From positions 1,364,001 through 1,428,000 of the forward strand of contig OZ251578.1 of assembly GCA_965243835.1 (NCBI GenBank): a DNA stretch of 64,000 bases, given 5' to 3'. This document shows positions 1 to 8,030 of this stretch, piece after piece. Position 1 is the stretch's first letter, and the number at the start of each line of letters is the position of its first letter. Source of the stretch: G965202665 sp965243835. Its GTDB lineage: Bacteria; Actinomycetota; Acidimicrobiia; Spongiisociales; Spongiisociaceae. The position numbers and the translations under genes are program-made. The notes below the pieces were generated by a model, which saw only the letters and a list, made by a program, of their open reading frames with translations, was not told where the DNA came from and ran no database searches.

Positions 1-2
1 CG

Positions 3-302
3 CATTCCATTTCCGCCGGTTTGGACTATCCGGGAGTGGGTCCCGAACACGCCTATTTCGCCGACGCCGGCTTGGCCCGCTACGAGTCGGTCACCGACGA
101 AGAGGCCCTGCGGGGGGTGGAGTTGCTGGCCGTAACCGAAGGCATCATTCCCGCTTTGGAGTCGGCGCATGCGGTGGCCTGGACGGCCCGGGAGGCCGCT
201 TCGCTCCGGGGCGGCGCCGCGCTCATCAACCTGTCCGGCCGGGGCGACAAGGATGTGGAGATCATCGCCGGGAAGACGCCGCTGAGGGAGGAGGGCCCAT
301 GA
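3..302 (+). CDS. trpB: Tryptophan synthase beta chain, C-terminal part (cut by window start)
   Basis: This is the C-terminal end of the PLP enzyme that condenses indole and serine into tryptophan. The reading frame is open from base 3 and begins HSISAGLDYPGVGPEH, a hallmark TrpB segment close to the C-terminus. It ends with the usual LINLSGRGDKD block, in which the GRGDKD stretch is typical of TrpB. About 100 residues are visible; the rest lies before the window. The stop codon is 13 bases before trpA, so the two subunits of the alpha2-beta2 complex are co-transcribed. A TTG at 21 could be mistaken for a start, but the conserved residues before it show that the gene is simply truncated by the window edge. 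Confidence 0.93.
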   Translation, partial: HSISAGLDYPGVGPEHAYFADAGLARYESVTDEEALRGVELLAVTEGIIPALESAHAVAWTAREAASLRGGAALINLSGRGDKDVEIIAGKTPLREEGP

Positions 303-315
303 GGGGGGCGGGGCG

Positions 316-1128
316 GTGAGCCGGGCCGCTTTGCAGGCCATGTTCGCCCGGGTGCGGGAGTCGGGGCGGGCCGCTTTTCTGCCCTTTATGACCGCCGGTT
401 TGCCCTCCCCGGAGCGGGCGGTGGATGTTTTCGTCGCCATGTCCGAGGCGGGGGCGGACGCCTTCGAGGTGGGCATCCCCTACAGCGATCCGCTGATGGA
501 CGGCCCGGTCATCGCCGAGGGCAGCGCCCGGGCCTTGCAGTCGGGCATGACGTTGCGGTCGGGGTTGGAGGTTTTGAGGAGGGTTGCGGAGGCTACGGGC
601 CGTCCCGTTTTGGCGATGTCCTACGCCAACCCGGTGTTCCGCATCGGCCCGGAACGATTCGCCCGCCGGGCGGCGGAGGCGGGGGCGGCCGGCCTGATCG
701 TGGCCGACCTGCCCTTGGAGGAGTCGCCCCCGGTGGCGGAGGCGGCCGCCGCGGCCGGGATCGGCCTGGTTCTGTTCGCCGCTCCCACCACCTCCGAAGC
801 CCGCCTGTCCCGGATCGCGGTCGCCGACCCGGTATTCATCTACGGGGTGGCGGAGATGGGAGTGACCGGCGAACGGGCCTCCTCCTCCGACCACCCCCGG
901 CGTTTGGCTTCCCGCATCCGCTCCCTGACCGACGTTCCGTTGGTGATGGGGGTGGGGATCAGCACCCCCGCCCAAGCGGCGGCCATCGCCCCCTACGCCG
1001 ACGGGGTGATCGTCGGTTCGGCCCTGGTGCGCCGGGCCCTGCATTCCCCCGACCCGATTTCCGAAGTGGGGGCCGCCGCCCGCGATCTGGCCCGCGCCCT
1101 GCGCAATGTTGCATCCGGCCCGGAGTAA
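316..1128 (+). CDS. trpA: Tryptophan synthase alpha chain
   Basis: Cytoplasmic TIM-barrel subunit that cleaves indole-3-glycerol phosphate to indole and glyceraldehyde 3-phosphate and channels indole to TrpB. The 270-residue length is normal. The two catalytic acids are visible: E51 in FEVGIPYSDP and D62 in MDGPVI. A phosphate-binding glycine stretch (GVGIS and GVIVGSALV) closes the barrel. The GTG at 316 is preferred because a G-rich Shine-Dalgarno stretch lies just upstream and it follows the trpB stop by 13 bases. An internal ATG at 340 is a weaker alternative. This is the last trp gene here; a tRNA gene with its own promoter follows. Confidence 0.95.
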   Translation: MSRAALQAMFARVRESGRAAFLPFMTAGLPSPERAVDVFVAMSEAGADAFEVGIPYSDPLMDGPVIAEGSARALQSGMTLRSGLEVLRRVAEATGRPVLAMSYANPVFRIGPERFARRAAEAGAAGLIVADLPLEESPPVAEAAAAAGIGLVLFAAPTTSEARLSRIAVADPVFIYGVAEMGVTGERASSSDHPRRLASRIRSLTDVPLVMGVGISTPAQAAAIAPYADGVIVGSALVRRALHSPDPISEVGAAARDLARALRNVASGPE

Positions 1129-1138
1129 ATGGTAGAAT
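1109..1138 (+). promoter_or_regulatory. Candidate sigma70-type promoter of tRNA-Leu(CAA)
   Basis: A TTGCAT hexamer at 1109-1114 and a TAGAAT hexamer at 1133-1138 are separated by 18 bases. They lie across the end of trpA, so transcription would begin about 5-8 bases before the tRNA at 1152. The match is by eye only. Confidence 0.5.
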
Positions 1139-1151
1139 GGCAACCGCGCAA

Positions 1152-1236
1152 GCCGGGATGGCGGAACTAGGTAGACGCGCCGGATTCAAAATCCGGTGCC
1201 CGCAAGGGCGTATGGGTTCGATTCCCATTCCCGGTA
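1152..1236 (+). tRNA. tRNA-Leu (anticodon CAA)
   Basis: Folds as a class II tRNA with a long variable arm. Acceptor arms GCCGGGA (1152-1158) and TCCCGGT (1229-1235) pair. The anticodon stem CCGGA/TCCGG encloses the loop TTCAAAA with anticodon CAA, which reads UUG. The T arm holds GGTTCGATTCC. The discriminator is A1236 and the full CCA tail is not encoded. The tRNA is followed by an AT-rich stretch of about 200 bases, the sort of place where islands integrate, although no duplicated tRNA 3' end was seen. Confidence 0.96.
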
Positions 1237-1455
1237 CCTTTGAATATTTTAAGATCCGGGTTCGGCCTGCGACAATTTGATTCCCCTCCGCATATGATGA
1301 TCAGCTTTGCGGAGGCTATTGCTTCTTCTACAATGAAAGATAATGTCAAATAATTCTGTTTTCGCCAAACATGCGGCGATTGGTTGCACGCAGGTGATGA
1401 GACCATTCCGCATAGATGGACGCGCCTAAAAATTAACCCTTCCGCTTTGGGCAGG

Positions 1456-1713
1456 ATGAGGATTGAGCAGATACTGCAGGTTTTGAATAATTGGGAAACA
1501 GAGACTTTTTGGGTAGAAAGCCTGGATCCGCGCCGGGAGTATTATCATGTCCTGCTTGTTCGACAAGATGGTATAGACCATCTTGTTTACGCGGAGAGCA
1601 AAATAGCTCCGGAGGCGATGGTGTTTCACAGTTGTCCAGGTATTTGCGGATCCTCCAGAAACCTGTTATATAATAAAGGCATGACCGACATGGAAGGCGG
1701 CGATGATGGCTGA
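1456..1713 (+). CDS. Hypothetical protein of about 85 residues (doubtful)
   Basis: An ORF of lower GC than its surroundings in the gap between tRNA-Leu and polA. The product has a plausible mixed alpha/beta composition (WETETFWVESLDPRREYYHV) but matches no family I recognise. The frame is open further upstream to 1384, but the ATG at 1456 fits better because GGATGAGGA-like sequence precedes it. Its last ten codons overlap the start of the next ORF and run across a TATAAT-like element at 1669-1674, which argues that the 3' part may not be coding. The 1237-1455 stretch before it holds only an imperfect hairpin (1285-1315) and AT-rich sequence. Confidence 0.3.
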   Translation: MRIEQILQVLNNWETETFWVESLDPRREYYHVLLVRQDGIDHLVYAESKIAPEAMVFHSCPGICGSSRNLLYNKGMTDMEGGDDG

Positions 1714-1933
1714 GATTGCCGAGCGGGTCGAGTTTCTTGGTGCGTTGGCGCCGCCCGACGGTGCGGACGATCAGGCTGAGGTTGAAGAATGGATCGCATC
1801 GGTGGAGCGGGGAGATCCGGAGCATGTAGCGGCGATGGCGGAGCTAGTCCATAGGTGGGAGGAGAAGGGATGGCGGATTGTTCCCGGCGAGAGACCGGGA
1901 GATCCACCGCGCGGTATGCGCGTCGCAGACTAG
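1703..1933 (+). CDS. Small acidic hypothetical protein (76 aa)
   Basis: A short, highly acidic, largely helical protein with a Trp-rich core (EEWIASVERGDPEH, WEEKGWRIV). No family is recognised. A GGAAGG ribosome site at 1691-1696 lies a few bases before the ATG pair at 1703/1706. A candidate promoter lies upstream: TTGCGG at 1644-1649 and TATAAT at 1669-1674 with a slightly long 19-base spacer. Size, acidity and position behind a tRNA would suit a stand-alone small regulator or antitoxin, but nothing in the sequence proves this. Confidence 0.5.
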   Translation: MMAEIAERVEFLGALAPPDGADDQAEVEEWIASVERGDPEHVAAMAELVHRWEEKGWRIVPGERPGDPPRGMRVAD

Positions 1934-2008
1934 AAAGCGAAAATAAGGCACAGGTTCGCCTTCATAGCGGTTGCCACCGCCCTCTGTTCGCTTGTCGCGC
2001 GGGCGGAC

Positions 2009-2014
2009 TACGAT
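2009..2014 (+). promoter_or_regulatory. Candidate -10 element for leaderless polA transcript
   Basis: TACGAT ends 6 bases before the polA ATG at 2021. There is no Shine-Dalgarno sequence in between, so the transcript would begin at or next to the start codon, as is common in actinobacteria. Confidence 0.4.
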
Positions 2015-2020
2015 TGACCT

Positions 2021-4675
2021 ATGTCGCTTTTGGCGTTGCTTGACGGGCACAGCCTGGCCTACCGGGCTTTCTACGCCCTGCCCGAAACCCTGGCCACCGC
2101 CTCCGGGCAGGTGACCAACGCCGTGTACGGGTTCACCTCCATGCTCATCAAACTGCTGGGGGACCACTCGCCCGACGGCTTGGCGGTGGCGTGGGACGCG
2201 GGGCGGGCCACCTTTCGCACCGAGAGATTCCCCGAGTACAAGGCGCAACGCTCCGCGACCCCGGATTCGTTCCGCAGCCAGTTGCCCCTCATCCAAGAGG
2301 TGCTGGAGGCGATGGGCGTGACGCAGGTGGAGTTGCCCAACTACGAGGCGGACGACGTGATCGCCACCCTGGCCCGCCGGGCGGAGGCGGACGGATGGCG
2401 GGTGCTGGTGGTGACCGGCGACCGGGACAGCTTCCAGTTGGTGTCCGAGCGGGTGAACGTCCTCTACACCCGCCGGGGCATAACCGACACGGTGCGGGCC
2501 GACGTAGCCTGGATCGAAGGCAAATACGGGGTGCGTCCCGATCAGTACCTGGAGTACGCCGCCCTGCGGGGCGACGCTTCCGACAACCTGCCCGGCGTGC
2601 CCGGGGTGGGGGAGAAAACCGCTTCCCGCCTAGTGTCCGCCTATGGAGACGTAGAGGCGGTGTTCGCCCGTTTGCAGGAGGAAAAACCGAAACTGCGGGA
2701 AAGCCTGGTCGAGCATCGGGAGCGGGTGTTGGTCAACCGCCGGTTGATGGCACTGGTAGACGACCTGGATTTGAACCTCGCCCCCGGGGACATGGTGCGC
2801 CGCCTCCCGGACCGGGAGTCCCTCAAGCCGGTGTTCGACCGGTTGGAGTTCGCCACCCTGTGGGAGCGCCTCGGCGAGTTGGAGGACGGGATGTCCGCCC
2901 CGGCCGCGGGCCGGAACATCGCCGTGCAGGTGCGGCGGTTGCGGGAGGCCGGACAGGTGCGGGAGTTGGCCGCCCTCCCCGGGCTGGCGGTGGAGCCGGT
3001 GCATGACGGAGGCCGGCTGGCGGGCTTGGCGGCCGCCCCCGACGGGCCCGAGGAGGAGGGGCCGCAGACCGTTTTTTTCATCCCGGCGCATCTGTTAGGG
3101 GAGCTGGCCCCGGCCTTGTCCGACCCCGCTTTCCCGCTGTCAGCGCATGGGGCGAAGAGACTGGTGGGCGACCTGTGGGAGGCGGGGGCGGGGACAGGGG
3201 CCGGGTTGGCTTTCGATTCGGAGTTGGCCGCCTATCTGATCAACCCGGCCAGCCGCCGCATCGCCTTGGAGGATTTGGCCTCCGGGCGGCTGGGGCTGGA
3301 GTTGGCGGCCGCCGGGCCCGAAGACGAAGGGGGCGATCCGGATTCCCAGGCCGCCCTCGCTTTCACCGTCGGCCCCGACTTGGAGGGAGCGGCGCGGCGG
3401 GCGGTGGCCGTCCGCCGGTTGCGGGCGGGCATGGAAGCGGAATTGGCGGAGCGCGACCAGTCGGGCCTGTTGGCGGAAATGGAACTGCCCCTGGTTCCGG
3501 TGCTGGCCCGCATGGAACGGACCGGCATCCGGGTGGACCGCCCCTACCTGGAGCGTCTGGGGGATTCCCTGCGGGACGAGTTGGCCGTTCTGGAAAAAGA
3601 AATATACGAGGCGGCGGGAGGGCCGTTCAAAATCAATTCCACATTGCAGTTGCGCAAAGTGCTGTTCGACGATTTGCAACTGCCGGTTCTCAAAAAGACG
3701 CCCAAGGGCGCCCCTTCCACCGACGCCACCGTGTTGGCCAAACTGGAGGGGACGCATCCCATCGTCGGCAAACTGCTCGGCTTCCGGGAGCGGGAGAAGT
3801 TGCGCAGCACCTATGTGGACGGCTACCTGCCGCTCATCGGGCCGGACGGCCGCATCCACGCCCATTTCAATCAGACCGCGGCCGCCACCGGGCGCCTTTC
3901 CTCCGACCATCCCAACCTGCAGAACATCCCGGTCCGTTCCGAACGGGGGCGCACCATCCGGCGGGCTTTCATACCCCGGGAGGGTTGGCGGTTCGTAGTG
4001 GCCGACTATTCGCAGATCGAGTTGCGGATTTTGGCCCATCTGTCCGGGGACCGGGGATTGCTGGCCGCCTTCGCGGCCGGGGAGGACATCCACGCCGCCA
4101 CCGCCGCCGGCGTGTTCGACGTGCCGATGGAGGCGGTCACCCCCGAGTTGCGGCGGCGGGCCAAGGGCATCAACTTCGGACTGCTGTACGGAATGGAATC
4201 CTTCGGATTGGCCGAGCGGTTGGAAATCAGCCGGGAGGAAGCATCCGGGCACATGGACGACTATTTCGACCAGTTCCCCCAAGTGCGTGATTTCCTGGAC
4301 CGAATGGTGGAGGACGCCCGCCGCACCGGTTACACCACCACCATTCGCGGACGCCGCCGTTACCTGCCGGAGCTGTCCGCCGGCGATTACCGGGTGCGGC
4401 AGATGGGGGAGCGGATGGCCCTCAACGCCCCCATCCAGGGCTCGGCGGCCGACATCATCAAACTGGCCATGGTGGAACTGGACCGGCGGTTGCCGGAAGC
4501 GGAGGCGGCCCTGCTCCTGCAGGTGCACGACGAACTGGTGCTGGAGGCTTCCCCGGAGGCGACGCCGGAGATCATGGCGTTGGTGGCCGAGGTGATGGAG
4601 GGAGTGGAGTCCCTGGAGGTGCCGCTGACGGTGGAAATCGCCACCGGCTCCGACCTGGCGTCGGTCAAGGGTTAG
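2021..4675 (+). CDS. polA: DNA polymerase I
   Basis: Repair and Okazaki-fragment-processing polymerase, 884 residues. The N-terminal 5'-3' exonuclease carries its metal-binding acids (D8, EADD at 109-112, GDRD at 133-136, GDASDN at 184-189 followed by the helix-hairpin-helix GVPGVGEKTA). The middle domain keeps the fold of a 3'-5' exonuclease (AFDSELAAYLINP) but I do not see the DxE metal motif, so proofreading is probably absent, as in Taq and mycobacterial Pol I. The polymerase domain has motif A (VADYSQIELR, around residue 660), motif B (RRRAKGINFGLLYG) and motif C (QVHDELVLE, around 835). The gene stands alone and is probably leaderless. Confidence 0.97.
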   Translation: MSLLALLDGHSLAYRAFYALPETLATASGQVTNAVYGFTSMLIKLLGDHSPDGLAVAWDAGRATFRTERFPEYKAQRSATPDSFRSQLPLIQEVLEAMGVTQVELPNYEADDVIATLARRAEADGWRVLVVTGDRDSFQLVSERVNVLYTRRGITDTVRADVAWIEGKYGVRPDQYLEYAALRGDASDNLPGVPGVGEKTASRLVSAYGDVEAVFARLQEEKPKLRESLVEHRERVLVNRRLMALVDDLDLNLAPGDMVRRLPDRESLKPVFDRLEFATLWERLGELEDGMSAPAAGRNIAVQVRRLREAGQVRELAALPGLAVEPVHDGGRLAGLAAAPDGPEEEGPQTVFFIPAHLLGELAPALSDPAFPLSAHGAKRLVGDLWEAGAGTGAGLAFDSELAAYLINPASRRIALEDLASGRLGLELAAAGPEDEGGDPDSQAALAFTVGPDLEGAARRAVAVRRLRAGMEAELAERDQSGLLAEMELPLVPVLARMERTGIRVDRPYLERLGDSLRDELAVLEKEIYEAAGGPFKINSTLQLRKVLFDDLQLPVLKKTPKGAPSTDATVLAKLEGTHPIVGKLLGFREREKLRSTYVDGYLPLIGPDGRIHAHFNQTAAATGRLSSDHPNLQNIPVRSERGRTIRRAFIPREGWRFVVADYSQIELRILAHLSGDRGLLAAFAAGEDIHAATAAGVFDVPMEAVTPELRRRAKGINFGLLYGMESFGLAERLEISREEASGHMDDYFDQFPQVRDFLDRMVEDARRTGYTTTIRGRRRYLPELSAGDYRVRQMGERMALNAPIQGSAADIIKLAMVELDRRLPEAEAALLLQVHDELVLEASPEATPEIMALVAEVMEGVESLEVPLTVEIATGSDLASVKG

Positions 4676-4821
4676 GGCGGGAGCGCGCCCCGGCGGGGAG
4701 GGTTTCCGCCGCCCTTCGGTTCCCCTGGTTCAAAAACGGCGCTACGCTTACCGGTATCTCCCACGGGCGGCGATAAGACGTCCGCTGGACAAGCAATCCC
4801 CCGAAGGTGAAAAATCAACGT

Positions 4822-6717
4822 ATGACAAGTATCAATCACGATGTCGAGGCCGGTCCGACGGAGCGGCCCCCCGGCGTCGCCGACCAAGACGCCAAAACGA
4901 TCACAGAAGAGGAGTCGGCTTCCCTTGCGGCGTCCGTCTCCTCCGGGATGGCAACCGGCCCCGTCCCCGAAGCCCCCGCTCCCGCCCCTCCGCCGGCGGA
5001 GGACCCCTCCGGGGAGCGGGTCGCCGAATCCCAACCCGCACCGGAGCCCGACCCCTCCGCCGCTCCGCCGCCCGTCGCCGAGACGCCTCCGGATCCGGAG
5101 CCGCCCGCCGCCCCCTCCGCTGTTGCGGCGGACATTGCCGAGACGCCCCCGGATCCGGAGCCGCCCGCCGCCCCCTCCGCTGTTGCGGCGGACATTGCCG
5201 AGACGCCCCCGGATCCGGAGCCGGCCGTCGCTCCGCCCGCCGCCGGGTCCGCAACCGGGGTTTCCGCCCCCGTTCCCGCAGGGCCGCCCCCGCCCGAGCC
5301 GGAGGCCCCTCCCGCGACGGCCGGGGAACCCCCCTCCGCCGGGGAGACCTACTCCTCCCCGGAAGCGGCTTCCGACGCCGGGGTCGAGGACGCCCCGCCC
5401 GTGGCCGCCGCCGACCCGCAACCCGCCATCAAAGCGCGGAGCGTGAGCTCGCTCCCCGATGACATCGGCCCCGAAGATTTCGCAGCGGCCATCGACGAGA
5501 CGGTGCTGGAGTTCAAAGACGGCGACATCATCGAAGGCCGGGTGGTGAGCATCGCCCACGACGAGGTGCTGGTGGACATCGGTTACAAGTCGGAGGGGGC
5601 GGTGCCCCTGCGGGAGCTGTCCATTCGCAAAAACGTTCCGCCCGGCGAAGTGGTGAGTTTGGGGCAGACCATCGAAGTGCTGGTGCTGGAGAAAGAAGAC
5701 GAAGAGGGGCGCCTGATCCTGTCGATGAAGCGGGCCCAGTACGAGCGGGCCTGGGGTCGCATCGAGAAGTTGCGTTCCGAGGGGGGCCCCGTCACCGGGG
5801 TGGTGATCGAAGTGGTGAAAGGCGGGTTGATCGTGGACATCGGCTTGCGGGGGTTCCTGCCCGCTTCGCTGGTCGATTTGCGCCGGGTGCGGGATTTGGA
5901 GCAGTTCGTCAACGAGGAGATCGTGGCCAAGGTCATCGAGTTGGACCGCAACCGCAACAACGTGGTGTTGTCCCGCCGGGCCTATCTGGAAGAGGAGAAG
6001 GCCGAGCAACGCACCGCCTTCTTGGACAACCTGCAGATAGGCGAAGTCCGGGAGGGTCACATTTCGTCGGTGGTCAACTTCGGCGCCTTCGTCGACTTGG
6101 GCGGAATGGACGGGCTGGTGCATGTTTCCGAACTGAGTTGGCAACATGTCAACCATCCCTCCGAGGTGGTGAAAGTGGGGGAGAAGGTGACCGTGAAAGT
6201 GTTGGAGATCGACCGGGAACGCACCCGCATCTCCCTGTCCATCAAGCAAACCACCGAAGACCCGTGGCAGGCTTTCATCGCCTCCAAGGAAGTGGGCCTG
6301 ATTTTGGAGGGGACGGTGATCAAAACGGTTCCGTTCGGGGCTTTCGTGTCGGTCGGCCATGGAGTGGAGGGCTTGGTGCACGTGTCGGAGATCGCCATGC
6401 ACCGGGTGGAGTCCCCGGAGATGGAACTGTCCATCGGGCAGAAGGTGTCGGTGAAGTTGACCGAGTTGGACGAAGGCCGCCGGCGGGCCAGTTTTTCCAT
6501 CAAGCAGGCCCTGCCCAACTATTCGCCTTCTTCCCGCCAGTCGTCGCCGGGGGAGGGGCCCCGGCCTCCCCGCCGCCACGCCGCCCCGCCCAAGGTGCGC
6601 GAGTTTGTTTCCGAGGAGGCGGGGGCGGGGGACCAAGAAGAACAGAAGCCGATGGAAGTGGACGCTTCCCTGGAAGAGATTCTCCAGGAACTCAAAGAAC
6701 GCGGCATCGGCCGCTGA
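4822..6717 (+). CDS. rpsA: 30S ribosomal protein S1 with long proline/alanine-rich N-terminal extension
   Basis: RNA-binding ribosomal protein that helps load mRNA on the 30S subunit. Four S1/OB domains are visible, at about residues 230-300, 321-388, 405-474 and 494-563, including textbook NFGAFVDLGGMDGLVHVSEL-type repeats. A charged tail ends in EEILQELKERGIGR. What is unusual is roughly 200 N-terminal residues rich in Pro, Ala and Glu that include a 20-residue duplication (repeat at 5077-5220). Actinobacterial S1 proteins are usually about 480-500 residues, whereas this one is 631. The ATG at 4822 is chosen because GAAGGTGA lies upstream; a GTG at 4807 in the same frame has no ribosome site. 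Confidence 0.95.
   Translation: MTSINHDVEAGPTERPPGVADQDAKTITEEESASLAASVSSGMATGPVPEAPAPAPPPAEDPSGERVAESQPAPEPDPSAAPPPVAETPPDPEPPAAPSAVAADIAETPPDPEPPAAPSAVAADIAETPPDPEPAVAPPAAGSATGVSAPVPAGPPPPEPEAPPATAGEPPSAGETYSSPEAASDAGVEDAPPVAAADPQPAIKARSVSSLPDDIGPEDFAAAIDETVLEFKDGDIIEGRVVSIAHDEVLVDIGYKSEGAVPLRELSIRKNVPPGEVVSLGQTIEVLVLEKEDEEGRLILSMKRAQYERAWGRIEKLRSEGGPVTGVVIEVVKGGLIVDIGLRGFLPASLVDLRRVRDLEQFVNEEIVAKVIELDRNRNNVVLSRRAYLEEEKAEQRTAFLDNLQIGEVREGHISSVVNFGAFVDLGGMDGLVHVSELSWQHVNHPSEVVKVGEKVTVKVLEIDRERTRISLSIKQTTEDPWQAFIASKEVGLILEGTVIKTVPFGAFVSVGHGVEGLVHVSEIAMHRVESPEMELSIGQKVSVKLTELDEGRRRASFSIKQALPNYSPSSRQSSPGEGPRPPRRHAAPPKVREFVSEEAGAGDQEEQKPMEVDASLEEILQELKERGIGR
5077..5220 (+). repeat. 60-bp tandem repeat inside rpsA
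   Basis: Bases 5101-5160 and 5161-5220 are identical, and 5077-5100 is a near-identical partial copy. Each unit encodes PPAAPSAVAADIAETPPDPE-type sequence. As the unit is a multiple of three, gain or loss of copies would lengthen or shorten the S1 extension without breaking the frame. Confidence 0.95.
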
Positions 6718-6731
6718 GCCGGGTTCCGCGC

Positions 6732-7322
6732 ATGGCGGCCCCCTCCCCGGTCCGGATGGCGGTGAGCGGGGGGATCGGCTCCGGAAAATCGGCGGCGGGG
6801 GCCCTGTTAGCCGAGCGGGGTTTCCTCGTGATCGACGCCGACCGAGTAGGGCATTCCCTGCTGGAGGCGGGCCATCCGGTCGCCGAACGGGTTGCGGCCC
6901 GCTGGCCGCGGGCGGCGACGGCGGACAGGGGAGTGGACCGGGGGATTCTGGGGGGGATCGTGTTCGCCGACCCGGAGCAGTTGCGGGAGTTGGAGGAGAT
7001 GACCCACCCGGAAATCGGCCGCATCATCCGGGAGCGGGCCGCCGGGGCCGGCGAGTCGCCGGTGGCGGCGGAGTTGCCGGTTCCGGGAGACCTGCTGGGG
7101 GAGGGTTGGTTGCGGGTCGTGGTGGACGCCCCCGAGGCGACGCGCCGCGCCCGCCTGCTGGAGCGGGGAATGACCGGGGAGGACATAGACCGCCGCATGG
7201 CCGTCCAACCCACCCGCGCCCAATGGCGCTCCGTCGCCGACTGCCTCCTCCCCAACCATGCGGATTTGCCCGCCCTGGCCGGGGAGGTAGACCGACTCCT
7301 AGCCCGGCTCGGCTCCGCGTGA
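6732..7322 (+). CDS. coaE: Dephospho-CoA kinase
   Basis: Last enzyme of coenzyme A synthesis; it phosphorylates the ribose 3'-OH of dephospho-CoA using ATP. The 196-residue protein has the P-loop GGIGSGKS at 13-20, the DADRVGH substrate loop at about 35-41, and the lid region (RLLERGMTGEDIDRRM, then SVADCLLPN). The frame is open far upstream, but the ATG at 6732 gives the standard N-terminus and follows the rpsA stop by 14 bases. rpsA-coaE adjacency is common in actinobacteria, and uvrB usually follows; here three minus-strand genes intervene. Confidence 0.93.
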   Translation: MAAPSPVRMAVSGGIGSGKSAAGALLAERGFLVIDADRVGHSLLEAGHPVAERVAARWPRAATADRGVDRGILGGIVFADPEQLRELEEMTHPEIGRIIRERAAGAGESPVAAELPVPGDLLGEGWLRVVVDAPEATRRARLLERGMTGEDIDRRMAVQPTRAQWRSVADCLLPNHADLPALAGEVDRLLARLGSA

Positions 7323-7350
7323 CCGGAGAGGCCGCCAATTGCCGTCGGTA

Positions 7351-7563
7351 TTAGATGACGACTTGGAAATCCTGTTTGGGTGACATTAGGGGCCGTTCGG
7401 GCAACGAGGGATCAAGCCTGGTTACCCGCCCGTCGCCATCAATCTCATATCCCTCTGGGAGGTTGGCGACGAACTCCGCGTACAACTCCTCCCAGACCGG
7501 ATTGACATCCTCGGATTCAGACAGTCGGAAGTACGCCTGTTGCTCTTGTTCGGTCAATTCCAT
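7351..7563 (-). CDS. Small acidic hypothetical protein (70 aa)
   Basis: An acidic 70-residue protein (MELTEQEQQAYFRLSE at the start, GYEIDGDGRVTRLDP in the middle). The start is well supported by ACGGAGAT eight bases upstream on the minus strand. No family is recognised. It lies immediately downstream of the DUF5615-like gene, about 110 bases apart, in an AT-richer patch between coaE and uvrB, and may belong to the same acquired cassette. The intergenic 7564-7673 is AT-rich and could hold its promoter. Confidence 0.6.
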   Translation of the reverse strand: MELTEQEQQAYFRLSESEDVNPVWEELYAEFVANLPEGYEIDGDGRVTRLDPSLPERPLMSPKQDFQVVI

Positions 7564-7673
7564 TTTCGCATCTCCGTTTCAAACGATTGCGCCTCAACAG
7601 CGACCGAGGTCATGGCTGCCAATCCCGACGAATAGAACGCTAGATTTCGCTGATAATTTGCGAACATATAATT

Positions 7674-8030
7674 TTAGTATAGGGATTTCATATTAACTAT
7701 TTGCCCTCCTTTTATGGTCCGCAGTATTTCTAACAAGTAAGGTTTATAATAACTCTCATTGTATTTTAATATTTTCCAGTCACCCCAAGGTAACACAACG
7801 ATAGACAGTGAAGAATTGTAGGATAGGTTAGTGTGTTCTCTATTTGTAAAACCTTTATCAGCCGTTATAAATATATGATAATCTGCTTGTTCAGCCTCTG
7901 ATATAAGACGACTATTATCTAAGGTTTCCCAGCCCTCTTCCCTGGCACTTACTACTTCATAAATTTCAGGCATCCAGCCCTTTAAACCGTCAGGGATATT
8001 TTGGTCTAGAATGATAGATTCTTGCGACAT
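7674..8030 (-). CDS. DUF5615/PIN-like protein, possible toxin
   Basis: A 118-residue protein resembling the DUF5615 (COG4634-like) PIN-related family of presumed nucleases. It has an N-terminal IILDQNIP with D9, a WETLDNSRLISEAEQA helix with D38, and the ITADKGF strand with D58, the spacing of acidic residues expected in this fold. The ATG overlaps the stop of the upstream DUF433-like gene (TAATG), so the two are translationally coupled. DUF433 and DUF5615 proteins are a recurring pair regarded as a toxin-antitoxin module. Base composition is clearly lower in GC than coaE or uvrB, suggesting transfer. The assignment rests on motif pattern only. Confidence 0.65.
   Translation of the reverse strand: MSQESIILDQNIPDGLKGWMPEIYEVVSAREEGWETLDNSRLISEAEQADYHIFITADKGFTNREHTNLSYNSSLSIVVLPWGDWKILKYNESYYKPYLLEILRTIKGGQIVNMKSLY

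Noticed and set aside
1152..1700. Integrated island at tRNA-Leu(CAA)
   Set aside because: No integrase and no duplicated tRNA 3' end could be found downstream; only a short AT-rich stretch remains.
5077..5220. 60-bp repeats as a possible CRISPR or attachment site
   Set aside because: They are head-to-tail coding repeats within rpsA and preserve the frame.
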